In this document: positions 53,723-62,288 of the stretch, in pieces
How positions within the stretch are numbered: position 1 is the first letter of the stretch
How the letters are laid out: every line of letters begins with the position of its first letter
Assembly: GCA_030428615.1 (NCBI GenBank)
Contig: JAUIDN010000001.1
Location: forward strand, 124,001 to 188,000
Source: Alphaproteobacteria bacterium
Lineage (GTDB): Bacteria > Pseudomonadota > Alphaproteobacteria > Sphingomonadales > Emcibacteraceae
Length of the DNA: 64,000 nt
Direction: 5' to 3'
The notes under the pieces: generated by a model
What the model saw: only the letters and a program-made list of their open reading frames with translations
Database searches by the model: none
Told to the model about the DNA's origin: nothing
Translations under genes and position numbers: made by a program

Positions 53723-54244
53723 ATGAGCGAAAATGTAACCGCATCCATACCCGAAAAAAATGAAAACGGCACCTTCAATGTTGAAGTTTCCGCCTTCATA
53801 AAGGCGAGCGCCAAAACCATCTATAACATCATCACCGATCGGCAGGGTTTTGCAGATTTCATGAGCTGCGATATTAAGGAAGACATAAAACCCGGCGGCC
53901 CGATGGAGTTTATATTCGATGTTGCGTATACCGATGAAAACGGCGTTACCCATGACCCACCGGCCATTTCATCAGGCAAGGTCATTAAGATGATCCCTAA
54001 TGAACTTTTCTCGTTTACCTGGGGTGACGGGCGCGGTTTTAACAAAGACTTCCCCCCCGGATCAACCCTGGTTGAGTTTAAAATTAAGCCTGAACAGGAA
54101 AATGGCGTTGACGGGTGCCGTGTCACCATCTGCCATCATGATCTGCCATCAGAATACCTAGCCAATGATCATAGCGACGGCTGGTCATATCATCTGGGAG
54201 ATTGCGTTAATAAATTTGCGTATAACCGTTCAATAATATTTTAA
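53723..54244 (+). CDS. SRPBCC (AHSA1-like) protein, copy 2
   Basis: This 173-residue paralogue shares the motif order of copy 1 (EVSAFIKASAKTIYNIITD, SGKVIKMIPNELFSFTWG, STLVEFKIKPEQ, DGCRVTICHHDLPSE, DGWSYHLGDCVNKF). Tandem duplication is likely. It has a GGAATGAGGACAAG stretch upstream for ribosome binding. Same presumed control by the ArsR-type regulator. Confidence 0.87.
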   Translation: MSENVTASIPEKNENGTFNVEVSAFIKASAKTIYNIITDRQGFADFMSCDIKEDIKPGGPMEFIFDVAYTDENGVTHDPPAISSGKVIKMIPNELFSFTWGDGRGFNKDFPPGSTLVEFKIKPEQENGVDGCRVTICHHDLPSEYLANDHSDGWSYHLGDCVNKFAYNRSIIF

Positions 54245-54297
54245 CTTCCGCCCCGTCATGTTAGAATTCAAATTCAATCAACGGGAGAGAAAAACAG

Positions 54298-54714
54298 ATG
54301 AGCGAAGAAAAAACCGGAACCTGCCTTTGCGGTGCCGTCAAGGTTAAAACCAACGCACCATGCGATAAATTTGGCGCCTGTCATTGTGCCATGTGCCGAA
54401 AATGGGGCGGCGGACCTTATCTTGAAGTGGAATGCGGCACCGACGTTCATCTCGAAGGGGAGGAAAATATCACCGTCTATCCGTCATCCGAATGGGCGGA
54501 ACGCGGCTTTTGCAAAACATGCGGCACCCATCTTTTTTACCGTCTAAAGCAAGCCGGCCTTTACCACGTGCCGCTGGGCCTTTTCGGGGATCAGATTAAC
54601 CCTGAATTTGAAAAACAGGTCTTTATTGACAAAAAACCGGGCAATTACACCTTCAGGGAAAAAACGGACGAATATACCCAGCAGCAGATTTTTGAAATGT
54701 TCGGAAGCGATTAA
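54298..54714 (+). CDS. GFA/CENP-V family zinc protein
   Basis: The 138-residue protein has the GFA cysteine pattern: TCLCGAVKVKT, GACHCAMCRKWGGGPY and GFCKTCGTHLFYR, giving a structural and a second zinc site. The archetype was proposed as a glutathione-dependent formaldehyde-activating enzyme, but for most members the role is unsettled. It closes the ArsR-SRPBCC-SRPBCC group with a GGGAG ribosome binding site. Confidence 0.92.
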   Translation: MSEEKTGTCLCGAVKVKTNAPCDKFGACHCAMCRKWGGGPYLEVECGTDVHLEGEENITVYPSSEWAERGFCKTCGTHLFYRLKQAGLYHVPLGLFGDQINPEFEKQVFIDKKPGNYTFREKTDEYTQQQIFEMFGSD

Positions 54715-54883
54715 CGCGAAAAAAGTAAAATTACGGGAAAAATCAAGCAAACGTTAATTTTTTGTAAACAATTACCAGGTATCCTTACCGCAGTTTTGGG
54801 GGTGTGACCATAACAGCCGCAAAATCCGATCTGTTAGGCATAGTAGTATTGAGTAGCAACAGATATTAAGGCGAGTAACAGTT

Positions 54884-56428
54884 TTGCATAAATTTCATAA
54901 TATTCTGATCCCGGTTCTTGCGATCGTGTTTGTCACGTTCGGCAGCTTTTTTTTCATGCTGCAGTATATGGCAAAAGACGCCGATACGGCGATGTTGAAA
55001 TCGGAGGCAGGCGTCCTGCGCGCACAGCTTAAACAAACCGCAAATTTCATCACCATTATGGCGGAAGATTACGCCGTCTGGACCCCGGCTTATGAGAATG
55101 TCTTTCTAAACCCGAACATAGAATGGCTTGAAGAAAATTACGGCGATAATCTTAACACCCTTTCAAACCTCGATGGTCTTTTCATTTTCGGCCTTGATAA
55201 CAAAGTCACCTACTATATCGCTGAGGAGGGCCAGCCGCCCGCCGAAAAATTCCTTGAAAGCGGCCTTGGCGACCACCTCAAAACGCTGACCGTTGATGAT
55301 CTTTCAACCACGGTAACATCATCCGGTATTCTTGAAACGGACAACAGGATATATCTATATGGTGCAAGCCTGGTACAAAAACATGATAACGAGGAAAGCA
55401 AAAAAATCCCCGCCGAACGGCGTCCGGTCGTGGTGTATCTTCAGGAGCTTTCAAGCGAAAACCTGTTGACCATTGGTAATAATATCGACATGACCAACCT
55501 GCATCTTCATCTATATGAAACGGAACCGAGCGATTTTCTGATGTTGGATGAAACGGTCGCCGACAATCTGTTTATCCAAAATCGTAATGTCATGTTCGAT
55601 TGGGAAGCCAAAAACGCCAGCAGCCATCTGATCAGCCGTATTACCCTGCCCCTTAGCATTGCCACGGCGTTTATCATTCTTGCCTTTTTCTATTTTTACC
55701 GGCGCGCGGAACATATTTTCAATATGTTAAGCGGGCTTGATAAAATGAAATCAAACTTCGTCGCCAGCATGAGCCACGAAATGCGCACGCCATTAAACGC
55801 CATCATCGGCTTTGCGGAGCTTCTAAAATCCGAAAGCTTCGGCAAGGTGGAGGGCGTAAAAAACAAGGAATATATCGGATACATCCTCGAAAGCGGCGGT
55901 CACCTGCTGCAGGTGATCAATGATATTCTTGATTTATCCAAGGTCGAAGCCGGAAAAATGGACGTGCATGAAGACATCTATAATGTCCGTGACCTGATTG
56001 ATGACAGCCTGGCAATTCTGCAACCGCGTGTCAATAAACACGGTCTGACCGTCCAAGCCGACATCGAAGAAATTGAAATCAAAACCGATGCCAAGCTGTT
56101 CAAACAGATTGTTGAAAATATCCTCTCAAACGCCATCAAATATACCCCGTCCGGCGGACAGATCAAAATTTCAAACCTGTTCAAACGGGATTATGTCGAA
56201 ATTTCCATCACCGATACCGGCATCGGCATGACCGAGGATGAGATTGAGGTCGCCCTTTCCACCTTTGGGCAGGTCGAAAGCGCCTATACCCGCGAACATG
56301 AAGGCACGGGTCTTGGTCTTTCACTGGTGAAAAAATTCATGCAGCTTCTTGGCGGGAAGATATATGTGACATCCCAAAAGCACATCGGCACCACCGTGAG
56401 CCTGAATTTCCCGGCTGCCACGGCGTAA
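54884..56428 (+). CDS. Orphan sensor histidine kinase with CHASE4-like sensor domain
   Basis: The 514-residue protein starts at TTG. It has two membrane helices (ILIPVLAIVFVTFGSFFFML; about 250-275) bracketing a periplasmic region with the CHASE4-like MAEDYAVWTPAYENVF, then a HisKA domain with H298 in ASMSHEMRTPLNAI, and a HATPase domain (NILSNAIKYTPSGG, DTGIGM, GTGLGLSLVKKF). No response regulator gene is adjacent, so the partner lies elsewhere. The start may be corrected if a nearby ATG exists outside this frame, but none fits. Confidence 0.93.
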   Translation: MHKFHNILIPVLAIVFVTFGSFFFMLQYMAKDADTAMLKSEAGVLRAQLKQTANFITIMAEDYAVWTPAYENVFLNPNIEWLEENYGDNLNTLSNLDGLFIFGLDNKVTYYIAEEGQPPAEKFLESGLGDHLKTLTVDDLSTTVTSSGILETDNRIYLYGASLVQKHDNEESKKIPAERRPVVVYLQELSSENLLTIGNNIDMTNLHLHLYETEPSDFLMLDETVADNLFIQNRNVMFDWEAKNASSHLISRITLPLSIATAFIILAFFYFYRRAEHIFNMLSGLDKMKSNFVASMSHEMRTPLNAIIGFAELLKSESFGKVEGVKNKEYIGYILESGGHLLQVINDILDLSKVEAGKMDVHEDIYNVRDLIDDSLAILQPRVNKHGLTVQADIEEIEIKTDAKLFKQIVENILSNAIKYTPSGGQIKISNLFKRDYVEISITDTGIGMTEDEIEVALSTFGQVESAYTREHEGTGLGLSLVKKFMQLLGGKIYVTSQKHIGTTVSLNFPAATA

Positions 56429-56547
56429 AGGCCGAACCGGATTAAACAAATTCCGCCGCCGCTTTATTATTCACTATCTTATTATTCTAAATGGCGTATA
56501 GTGCCAAACAACACGTATACCGTGAACACCCGAAGGAAACAACCCGC

Positions 56548-56949
56548 ATGGCCAGCAACCCAACCGCCAATAATGATAATAAAGGCAAGAAAAAAATATT
56601 CGTCAGTTTCGATTTTGACAATGACCGTGATTTGAAAAATGAAATGGTCGCCTTTTCACAAAATGAAGATGCGAATTTCAAGGTTTCAAACTGGTCGATG
56701 AAGCCCGTCGACATGACCCGCCAATGGGAAAAGCAGGTCAAATACCACATCACCCGTTGTGACGTGCTTGTGGTGCTGATCGGGGAGCAAACGGCCGACG
56801 CTCCGGGCGTGAAGCACGAAATCGAAATCGCCCGCGCCAATAATATCAAAATCATTCAAATGACATCCCACCCGCAGCATCGCGTGATCGACGCCGCCGG
56901 ACAGGCCCATGATCTGAGCTTGGAAAGTATCAGTGAGTTATTGGGCTAG
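56548..56949 (+). CDS. ThsB-like TIR-domain protein (MTH538/DUF1863 type)
   Basis: The frame from ATG 56548 gives 133 residues; a longer start at 56491 is possible. Motifs are KKIFVSFDFDNDRDLKNEM, RCDVLVVLIGEQTADAPGVKHEI with the likely catalytic Glu E91, and a C-terminal helix. The segment VLIG-Q-T before the (H/Y)EI matches the pattern of Thoeris ThsB, which makes an NAD-derived signal on phage infection. It converges on a SIR2-like gene with 20 bases overlap. A different TIR-like or signalling role remains possible. Confidence 0.82.
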   Translation: MASNPTANNDNKGKKKIFVSFDFDNDRDLKNEMVAFSQNEDANFKVSNWSMKPVDMTRQWEKQVKYHITRCDVLVVLIGEQTADAPGVKHEIEIARANNIKIIQMTSHPQHRVIDAAGQAHDLSLESISELLG

Positions 56950-58030
56950 AAAACCCCAAACTAAGCAAATAATGTGAAAAAAATTCCTGACATGTAGCTT
57001 CTCTCATGTTAATTTTTTCTGCCTTTTCTTCGTCATTGAAATCAACCACCCGGTCGGGATCGTACAGTTCCATAATTCTATCTTTTATGATGCGTTGACC
57101 ACTCTCTTTGATACCGCAGCATGAAGCGTAGCAATATGGAAAGTTAAAGTCGGACAGTGTTTCAATGCTCTGACCTCGAGGCTGAGATAAAAGTTGCATA
57201 TTCAATTCGTGAAAACCAAATCCCAGAAAGACCAACTTTTCCGCATGTCTCATTCTTCCTCTTAAGGTCTCAATATATTGACTATTTTTGTCCATGCTTT
57301 CTGTAAACGTCTTAATTCTCCTGGAAAGTTCCAGCAATTGTTCATGATTTACCTTTGCTCCAAATTCAATATTCTCTGAGTTATTCATAGACAACAACCT
57401 ACCAACTTTACCGTACGGATGAAGTATCTTCATTTTTTCTGTCAATAATTCTTTTGCCTGCTCTTCAGTAGCACCGTAATATCTTCTGAGTGCACGTAAT
57501 AAAAAATGTTCTATACATCTATCGTAGTTAAATATGATCAATGTTATTTGACTAAACCGATCGGCTAATTGACCAAGTTCACAATTTTCTGTCAACATGT
57601 GGAAAAAACTTAAATACCACGTTTCGTCTAATATATTGTAGTTTATATCTTTGTTAAAATTTGTTTGATCGAAATGAAGCCAACTATTCCTCTCTGCCTC
57701 CAATATCGACTGAACAATGCCCAATTTTCCCAATAATTCTGTTTCTTTTCTCCCACGATGATTGTCAATAAAATTATCTATGGAAATAGCCAGCGGCAAG
57801 GCTCCGTACATATGGCAACCTTCTTTTAAATAGTCATTTAGGTCTTCTCCTGAGCTAACACAATGAAGTTTTAACGCATTAAATATTTCATGATCCCCAG
57901 ATACCCTATTACCAAACTCGACTTCGAATGCTAACTTCTTAGATATTGTACTCTTAAGGTCAGATCCTAGCGGTAATTTTACTTCTTTACTTGCACCTGC
58001 ACCGATTATAAAAACCGTATTTCCGTCCAT
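56930..58030 (-). CDS. SIR2-like domain protein, AT-rich
   Basis: The 366-residue protein starts VFIIGAGASKEVKLPLGSDL (GAGAS motif), has SIDNFIDNH (about 83-91), LIIFNYDRCIEHFL (N168, D170) and HPYGKVG (H204), a layout found in SIR2-like NADases of defence systems such as ThsA. The C-terminal third (about 245-366) is helical and lacks clear transmembrane segments; a SLOG-like fold was looked for but cannot be confirmed. It starts directly after the stop of the ABC ATPase gene (TAG-ATG) and is more AT-rich than both neighbours. Confidence 0.8.
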   Translation of the reverse strand: MDGNTVFIIGAGASKEVKLPLGSDLKSTISKKLAFEVEFGNRVSGDHEIFNALKLHCVSSGEDLNDYLKEGCHMYGALPLAISIDNFIDNHRGRKETELLGKLGIVQSILEAERNSWLHFDQTNFNKDINYNILDETWYLSFFHMLTENCELGQLADRFSQITLIIFNYDRCIEHFLLRALRRYYGATEEQAKELLTEKMKILHPYGKVGRLLSMNNSENIEFGAKVNHEQLLELSRRIKTFTESMDKNSQYIETLRGRMRHAEKLVFLGFGFHELNMQLLSQPRGQSIETLSDFNFPYCYASCCGIKESGQRIIKDRIMELYDPDRVVDFNDEEKAEKINMREATCQEFFSHYLLSLGFSSPITH

Positions 58031-59056
58031 CTAAACCCTTTCCCCCTTCTCGTTGAATAAAAATGCCTTCTGCATATTGAGGGCCAGTTTGATGTCATCA
58101 CCCGGGTTTGCGATGTAAAGCCCCGGGATTTTGGCGGTGATTTCCGTGCCACTGTAATCGACGCTCAGCAATGTTTCCGCGCCAAGCGGCTCCGTGACCG
58201 TCACCGTGCCCTTTATTTTTTTATGCCCCGCGGGTAACGGCGCGTCGCCCGCGATGATGATGTCTTCGGGCCGGATGCCCAGTGTGATGCAGCCATCGGC
58301 GACGCCCTTTGGCGCGCGGATGAAATTCATTTCCGGTGAGCCGATAAATCCGGCGACAAACTGATTGGCCGGATCATTATACACATCCATTGGTGTGCCG
58401 ATCTGCTGAATGATGCCGTCCTTTAAAATCACGATGCGGTCGGCAAGGGTCATGGCTTCGACCTGATCATGGGTGACGTAAATAATGGTGGTTTTGACCG
58501 TCTGGTGCAGTTTTTTAATTTCCGCCCGCATGCTGGCCCGCAGCTTCGCATCAAGGTTTGAAAGCGGTTCATCAAATAAAAACACGCTCGGGTCACGCAC
58601 CATGGCGCGGCCGATGGCGACCCGCTGGCGCTGCCCGCCGGAAAGTTCCGCCGGGCGGCGGAACATCAGTTCCTCAATTTCCAGTATCGCCGCGACCTGC
58701 TGGACGCGATATTCAATTTCGCGTTTGTCCATTTTCGCGGCGCGCAGGCCGAATGCCATGTTTTTATAAACATTCATATGCGGGTAAAGGGCGTAATTCT
58801 GAAACACGAAGGCAATATCCCGATCCTTCGGTTCAAGATTATTGACCACACGATCATCAATGCTGATTTGCCCTTTGGTAATATCTTCAAGCCCGGCAAT
58901 CATCCGCAGCAGGGTTGATTTACCGCAGCCCGACGGCCCGACAAGGACGATAAATTCCTTATCGGCGATATCAAGGTTCAGATCCTCAATGATCATTTTT
59001 GCGGCTGATTTTTCACCATAAGTCTTTGAAATATTTGATAATGTGACCGCGGCCAT
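58031..59056 (-). CDS. CUT1-type ABC transporter ATPase, UgpC/MalK-like
   Basis: The 341-residue protein has Walker A GPSGCGKST, VFQNYALYPHM, signature LSGGQRQRVAIGRA, Walker B FLFDEPLSNLDAKL, and H-loop IYVTHDQVEAM, then an OB-type regulatory domain (IRPEDIIIAGD). It would drive the importer coded upstream. It is the last transporter gene of the operon, with the argH-like gene overlapping by one base. Confidence 0.95.
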   Translation of the reverse strand: MAAVTLSNISKTYGEKSAAKMIIEDLNLDIADKEFIVLVGPSGCGKSTLLRMIAGLEDITKGQISIDDRVVNNLEPKDRDIAFVFQNYALYPHMNVYKNMAFGLRAAKMDKREIEYRVQQVAAILEIEELMFRRPAELSGGQRQRVAIGRAMVRDPSVFLFDEPLSNLDAKLRASMRAEIKKLHQTVKTTIIYVTHDQVEAMTLADRIVILKDGIIQQIGTPMDVYNDPANQFVAGFIGSPEMNFIRAPKGVADGCITLGIRPEDIIIAGDAPLPAGHKKIKGTVTVTEPLGAETLLSVDYSGTEITAKIPGLYIANPGDDIKLALNMQKAFLFNEKGERV

Positions 59057-60579
59057 TAACCATCCCCCTTGCGCAGTAACCCCTGCCCGGTGATTTTGGT
59101 GACTTCGTCACCCAGCAATTCCCGCGCCCCAAGCAGCCGTTCGAAAAAGGCGACATTCTGGTTGCTCTGCTCGATGGCGACGGCGGTATATTTCTTCAGT
59201 GACCGTTCAAATGCCGGGATCGCGGGACCACCGGTCAAATTCCTTACGGATACGAAATGACCTGGACTGCCGATGGTGGCCAGCTGCTCGGGCGTTATGA
59301 TTGTTTCGGTTCCGGTATGTTGCTTATAGATTATGGAAAAATCATCAAAATCAAATGCTTCAAGCGCAATTTTCTGGGCAATCGCCGACCGTGACATGGC
59401 GGCGGCAATTTCGTGGGCCGATTTAAACGAAATCTGTTCAATACGGGCGATGCTGTCGGCCACTTCGGTGATAGTGGCGCAGCTCTTCCCGATATGATCA
59501 GCGATGCGGTCTTCGTCCACCTGCACCGCGGCGACAAATTCGTTAAGCAGCCGTAACAATCGCCCCCCGCTCTCAAACGCCTTGTGCCCGGCGCGCTGCA
59601 CTTCGGTTTCGCTGTCGTTCATATCGGTAAAGGGGGTGTTGTGCATGGTGTTGATGATGGTATCGCAATGCCCGCCCGATAATGACGCCATCAGGCGCAT
59701 ATGTTCAATCGGCACGGGGTTTCGTTTTTGCGGCATGATGGAACTGATCTGCACAAATTCATTGGGGACATATAAATGCCCGGTTTCAAACCCGGTGCGT
59801 TGGGCCAGATCCTGTACAAAACGGCCGATATTCAGGAACATGACCTTCATCGCCGCATAAAGCCCGGTGACATAATCGACACTGGAAATACAGCCATATG
59901 AATTTTCAAGTGGCGCTGAAAACCCCAGCAATTCCGCCATGCGTTCACGGTTAAGGTCAAACCCGGTGGTGGTGATCGCCGCCGCGCCCATGGAACATAA
60001 ATCTGCCGTTTGCACCGCAAGGGTGATACGGTCGACGTCACGCTGCAATATTTCAATAAACGCGCCCAGATAATGGCCCCATGTGGTCGGCTGCGCCGGT
60101 TGGCCGTGGGTATAGGCAAGGATAATGGTTGATTTGCCCCCCTCCGCCACCTGCAGCAGGGTTGCAATCAGCTGATTGAGTTCCGTCAGCAGCACCGCCG
60201 ACAGATCAAGCAGGTGCATTTTAAAGATCGTATGGTCAATATCATTGCGCGACCGCCCCGTATGCAGCCGCCCGGCAAGGTCGGACCCAAGCTTTTTTAT
60301 AAGCTCCCCTTCGACATAGAAAAAATAATCCTCCACCTCTCCCGTATAGGTAAGGTCCTCAAGATTAAGGGAATTTTCAATATCAATCAGCGCATCAAGT
60401 ATTTGTTTTCCCTGATCTTTGCTTAAAATGCTCTGTTCCGTCAGCATCACCGCATGGGCAAGGTTGACGCGAAAATGGTAATCGGCGAAGGTTTCCTTTG
60501 ACGCATCAAAAAGCGGCGCCAGCACCGTTTCCATATAGGTTTCATTGGGGAAGGTTGAATTATCGGTCATCTTGCTCAT
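59056..60579 (-). CDS. Argininosuccinate-lyase-like enzyme of the aspartase/fumarase superfamily
   Basis: The 507-residue protein has the superfamily motifs TGRSRND (107-113), AYTHGQPAQPTTWGHY (about 155-170) and SSIMPQKRNPV (279-289) with the catalytic loop serine. Such C-N lyases split aspartate-type adducts to fumarate. The length and position, embedded in a sugar-type ABC importer operon, argue for a catabolic substrate rather than arginine synthesis. EDDS lyase, an ArgH-like enzyme acting on ethylenediamine disuccinate, is one relative to consider. True ArgH function cannot be excluded, since no other argH is in the window. Confidence 0.85.
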   Translation of the reverse strand: MSKMTDNSTFPNETYMETVLAPLFDASKETFADYHFRVNLAHAVMLTEQSILSKDQGKQILDALIDIENSLNLEDLTYTGEVEDYFFYVEGELIKKLGSDLAGRLHTGRSRNDIDHTIFKMHLLDLSAVLLTELNQLIATLLQVAEGGKSTIILAYTHGQPAQPTTWGHYLGAFIEILQRDVDRITLAVQTADLCSMGAAAITTTGFDLNRERMAELLGFSAPLENSYGCISSVDYVTGLYAAMKVMFLNIGRFVQDLAQRTGFETGHLYVPNEFVQISSIMPQKRNPVPIEHMRLMASLSGGHCDTIINTMHNTPFTDMNDSETEVQRAGHKAFESGGRLLRLLNEFVAAVQVDEDRIADHIGKSCATITEVADSIARIEQISFKSAHEIAAAMSRSAIAQKIALEAFDFDDFSIIYKQHTGTETIITPEQLATIGSPGHFVSVRNLTGGPAIPAFERSLKKYTAVAIEQSNQNVAFFERLLGARELLGDEVTKITGQGLLRKGDG

Positions 60580-60580
60580 G

Positions 60581-61411
60581 TCAGCCTTTTAGTCCTCCTA
60601 ATATCACACCGCGGATAATATAGCGCTGTAAAAACAAAAATATGATCAATGTCGGCAACGTGGCGACCGCCGCGCCGGTCATGATCATTTCCCATTCGCT
60701 TTGAAATTCACCGGAAAATGACGCCAGCCCCACGGGCACGGTGTAAATTTCCGCGCTTGAGGTGACGATAAGCGGCCATAAAAACGCCGTCCAGTTGCCC
60801 AGAAACGTGAATATTGCCAATGCCGAAAGCGCCGGGACCACGAGCGGCATGGCCACATCGGTGAAAATGCGAAATTCGCCGACCCCGTCGATACGGGCCG
60901 CGTCCAGATAATCATCGGGCACCCCTTCGAAAAACTGTTTCATCAGAAACACCCCGAACCCGGTCATGATCCCCGGGAAAATAAGCCCGATATAGCTATC
61001 GAGCAGACCAAGATCACGGGCCAGGATATACCACGGGATTACCAGCATTTCCGTCGGGATCATCAGCGTCGATAAAATCAGGACGAAAACAATTTTCCGT
61101 CCTTTAAATTTGAATTTTGCCAATGTGTATCCCACCAGGCTGTCAAAAAACAATACGGATATTGTCGTGGCCAATGCCACGGAAATAGAATTTAAAAACC
61201 ATCTTAAAAATTCTGTATTTTCAAATAGATAAATATAATTACTTAATGTTGGTTCTGAACTTATCAGGGCCAATTCATAAATCTGGTCATTATATTTGAA
61301 ACTGGCGGAAAACATGAAAATAATCGGGGTCATCATGATCACGGCGCCGATAAATAAAAATGTCCAGATGATGATCTTTTTCGGTGATATGGGGGCTTTG
61401 TTATCGGTCAT
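60581..61411 (-). CDS. CUT1-type ABC permease, MalG/UgpE-like
   Basis: The 276-residue protein has about six membrane helices and the EAA loop (DYLDAARIDGVGEFRIFTDVAMPLVVP, residues about 166-192) that contacts the ATPase. Six-helix MalG-type subunits import sugars or glycerol phosphates. It overlaps the other permease gene by 11 bases and precedes the lyase gene by one base. Confidence 0.93.
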   Translation of the reverse strand: MTDNKAPISPKKIIIWTFLFIGAVIMMTPIIFMFSASFKYNDQIYELALISSEPTLSNYIYLFENTEFLRWFLNSISVALATTISVLFFDSLVGYTLAKFKFKGRKIVFVLILSTLMIPTEMLVIPWYILARDLGLLDSYIGLIFPGIMTGFGVFLMKQFFEGVPDDYLDAARIDGVGEFRIFTDVAMPLVVPALSALAIFTFLGNWTAFLWPLIVTSSAEIYTVPVGLASFSGEFQSEWEMIMTGAAVATLPTLIIFLFLQRYIIRGVILGGLKG

Positions 61412-62288
61412 GTCGAAGCACCCTTAACTGAAACACCGTAATCACCATCAGGATCAGGAACAAAACAACAGTTTGCGCCGCCGCCATGCCCATTTCAAAA
61501 TCGTCAAAGGCGGCCTTGTAAATATGCAGCACCAGTGGCCGGGTAGCGTTTAGCGGCCCGCCTTCCCCCTCCTGCGTCATGTTGTAGACCTGATCAAAGA
61601 TGCGTAAAAACCCGATGGAGCTGATCACCACCAGAAACACGATGGTCGGGCGAAGCTGCGGCAGGGTTATTTCGGTCAGCGTCTGCCACGCGCCGGCGCC
61701 GTCCACCTTCGCGGCTTCATAATATGTTTTGGGAATGGCACGAAGGCCCGCCATAAAGATCACAATCTGAAACCCAAGCCCCGCCCAGATCGCCGGTGCC
61801 AGCACAGCGGGGAGCGCCTGTGTCGTGGAACGCAGGAATTCAAACTGTGCAATGCCCAGCTGCCCTAATGCCAGGTTGATCATGCCGATGGGCACGGGCT
61901 GATAAAACCAGCGCCAGACCCACGCCATCGCCACTGCCGTGGTCAGAAACGGGATAAAATAACACGCCCGTAAAAACCCGTGACCAAAGCGGATCTGGTC
62001 CAGATAGTAAGCAATAATGAAGGAAAGCAGTAAGGAGATCGGCACCCCGAGGATCAGATATTCAAATGTATTGCCCAGCACCACCCAGAAAACCGGATCA
62101 TTAAAAAGCACGACGAAATTATCAAAGCCGATGTAGCGCTTCTCCCCGACAATATTCCAGTCGGTCAGTGATATGCTGAACGCATCAAGTGTCGGGTAAA
62201 ACCGCACCAGAATGAAATAAACAAGCGGCACCGCCATGAACACCCAGGCCCAGATGGCCCGCTTTTGTGCGATTGTGCGTTTACTCAT
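61401..62288 (-). CDS. CUT1-type ABC permease, MalF/UgpA-like
   Basis: The 295-residue protein has six hydrophobic segments and the EAA loop (TYYEAAKVDGAGAWQTLTEITLPQLRP, about residues 190-217). The pair of permeases forms the membrane channel of the importer. It overlaps the binding-protein gene by 8 bases. Confidence 0.93.
   Translation of the reverse strand: MSKRTIAQKRAIWAWVFMAVPLVYFILVRFYPTLDAFSISLTDWNIVGEKRYIGFDNFVVLFNDPVFWVVLGNTFEYLILGVPISLLLSFIIAYYLDQIRFGHGFLRACYFIPFLTTAVAMAWVWRWFYQPVPIGMINLALGQLGIAQFEFLRSTTQALPAVLAPAIWAGLGFQIVIFMAGLRAIPKTYYEAAKVDGAGAWQTLTEITLPQLRPTIVFLVVISSIGFLRIFDQVYNMTQEGEGGPLNATRPLVLHIYKAAFDDFEMGMAAAQTVVLFLILMVITVFQLRVLRHDR

Noticed and set aside
56491-56547. Longer N-terminus for the TIR-like protein
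   Set aside because: The extension has no similarity to the family and poor start context; the ATG at 56548 is preferred, though not proven.
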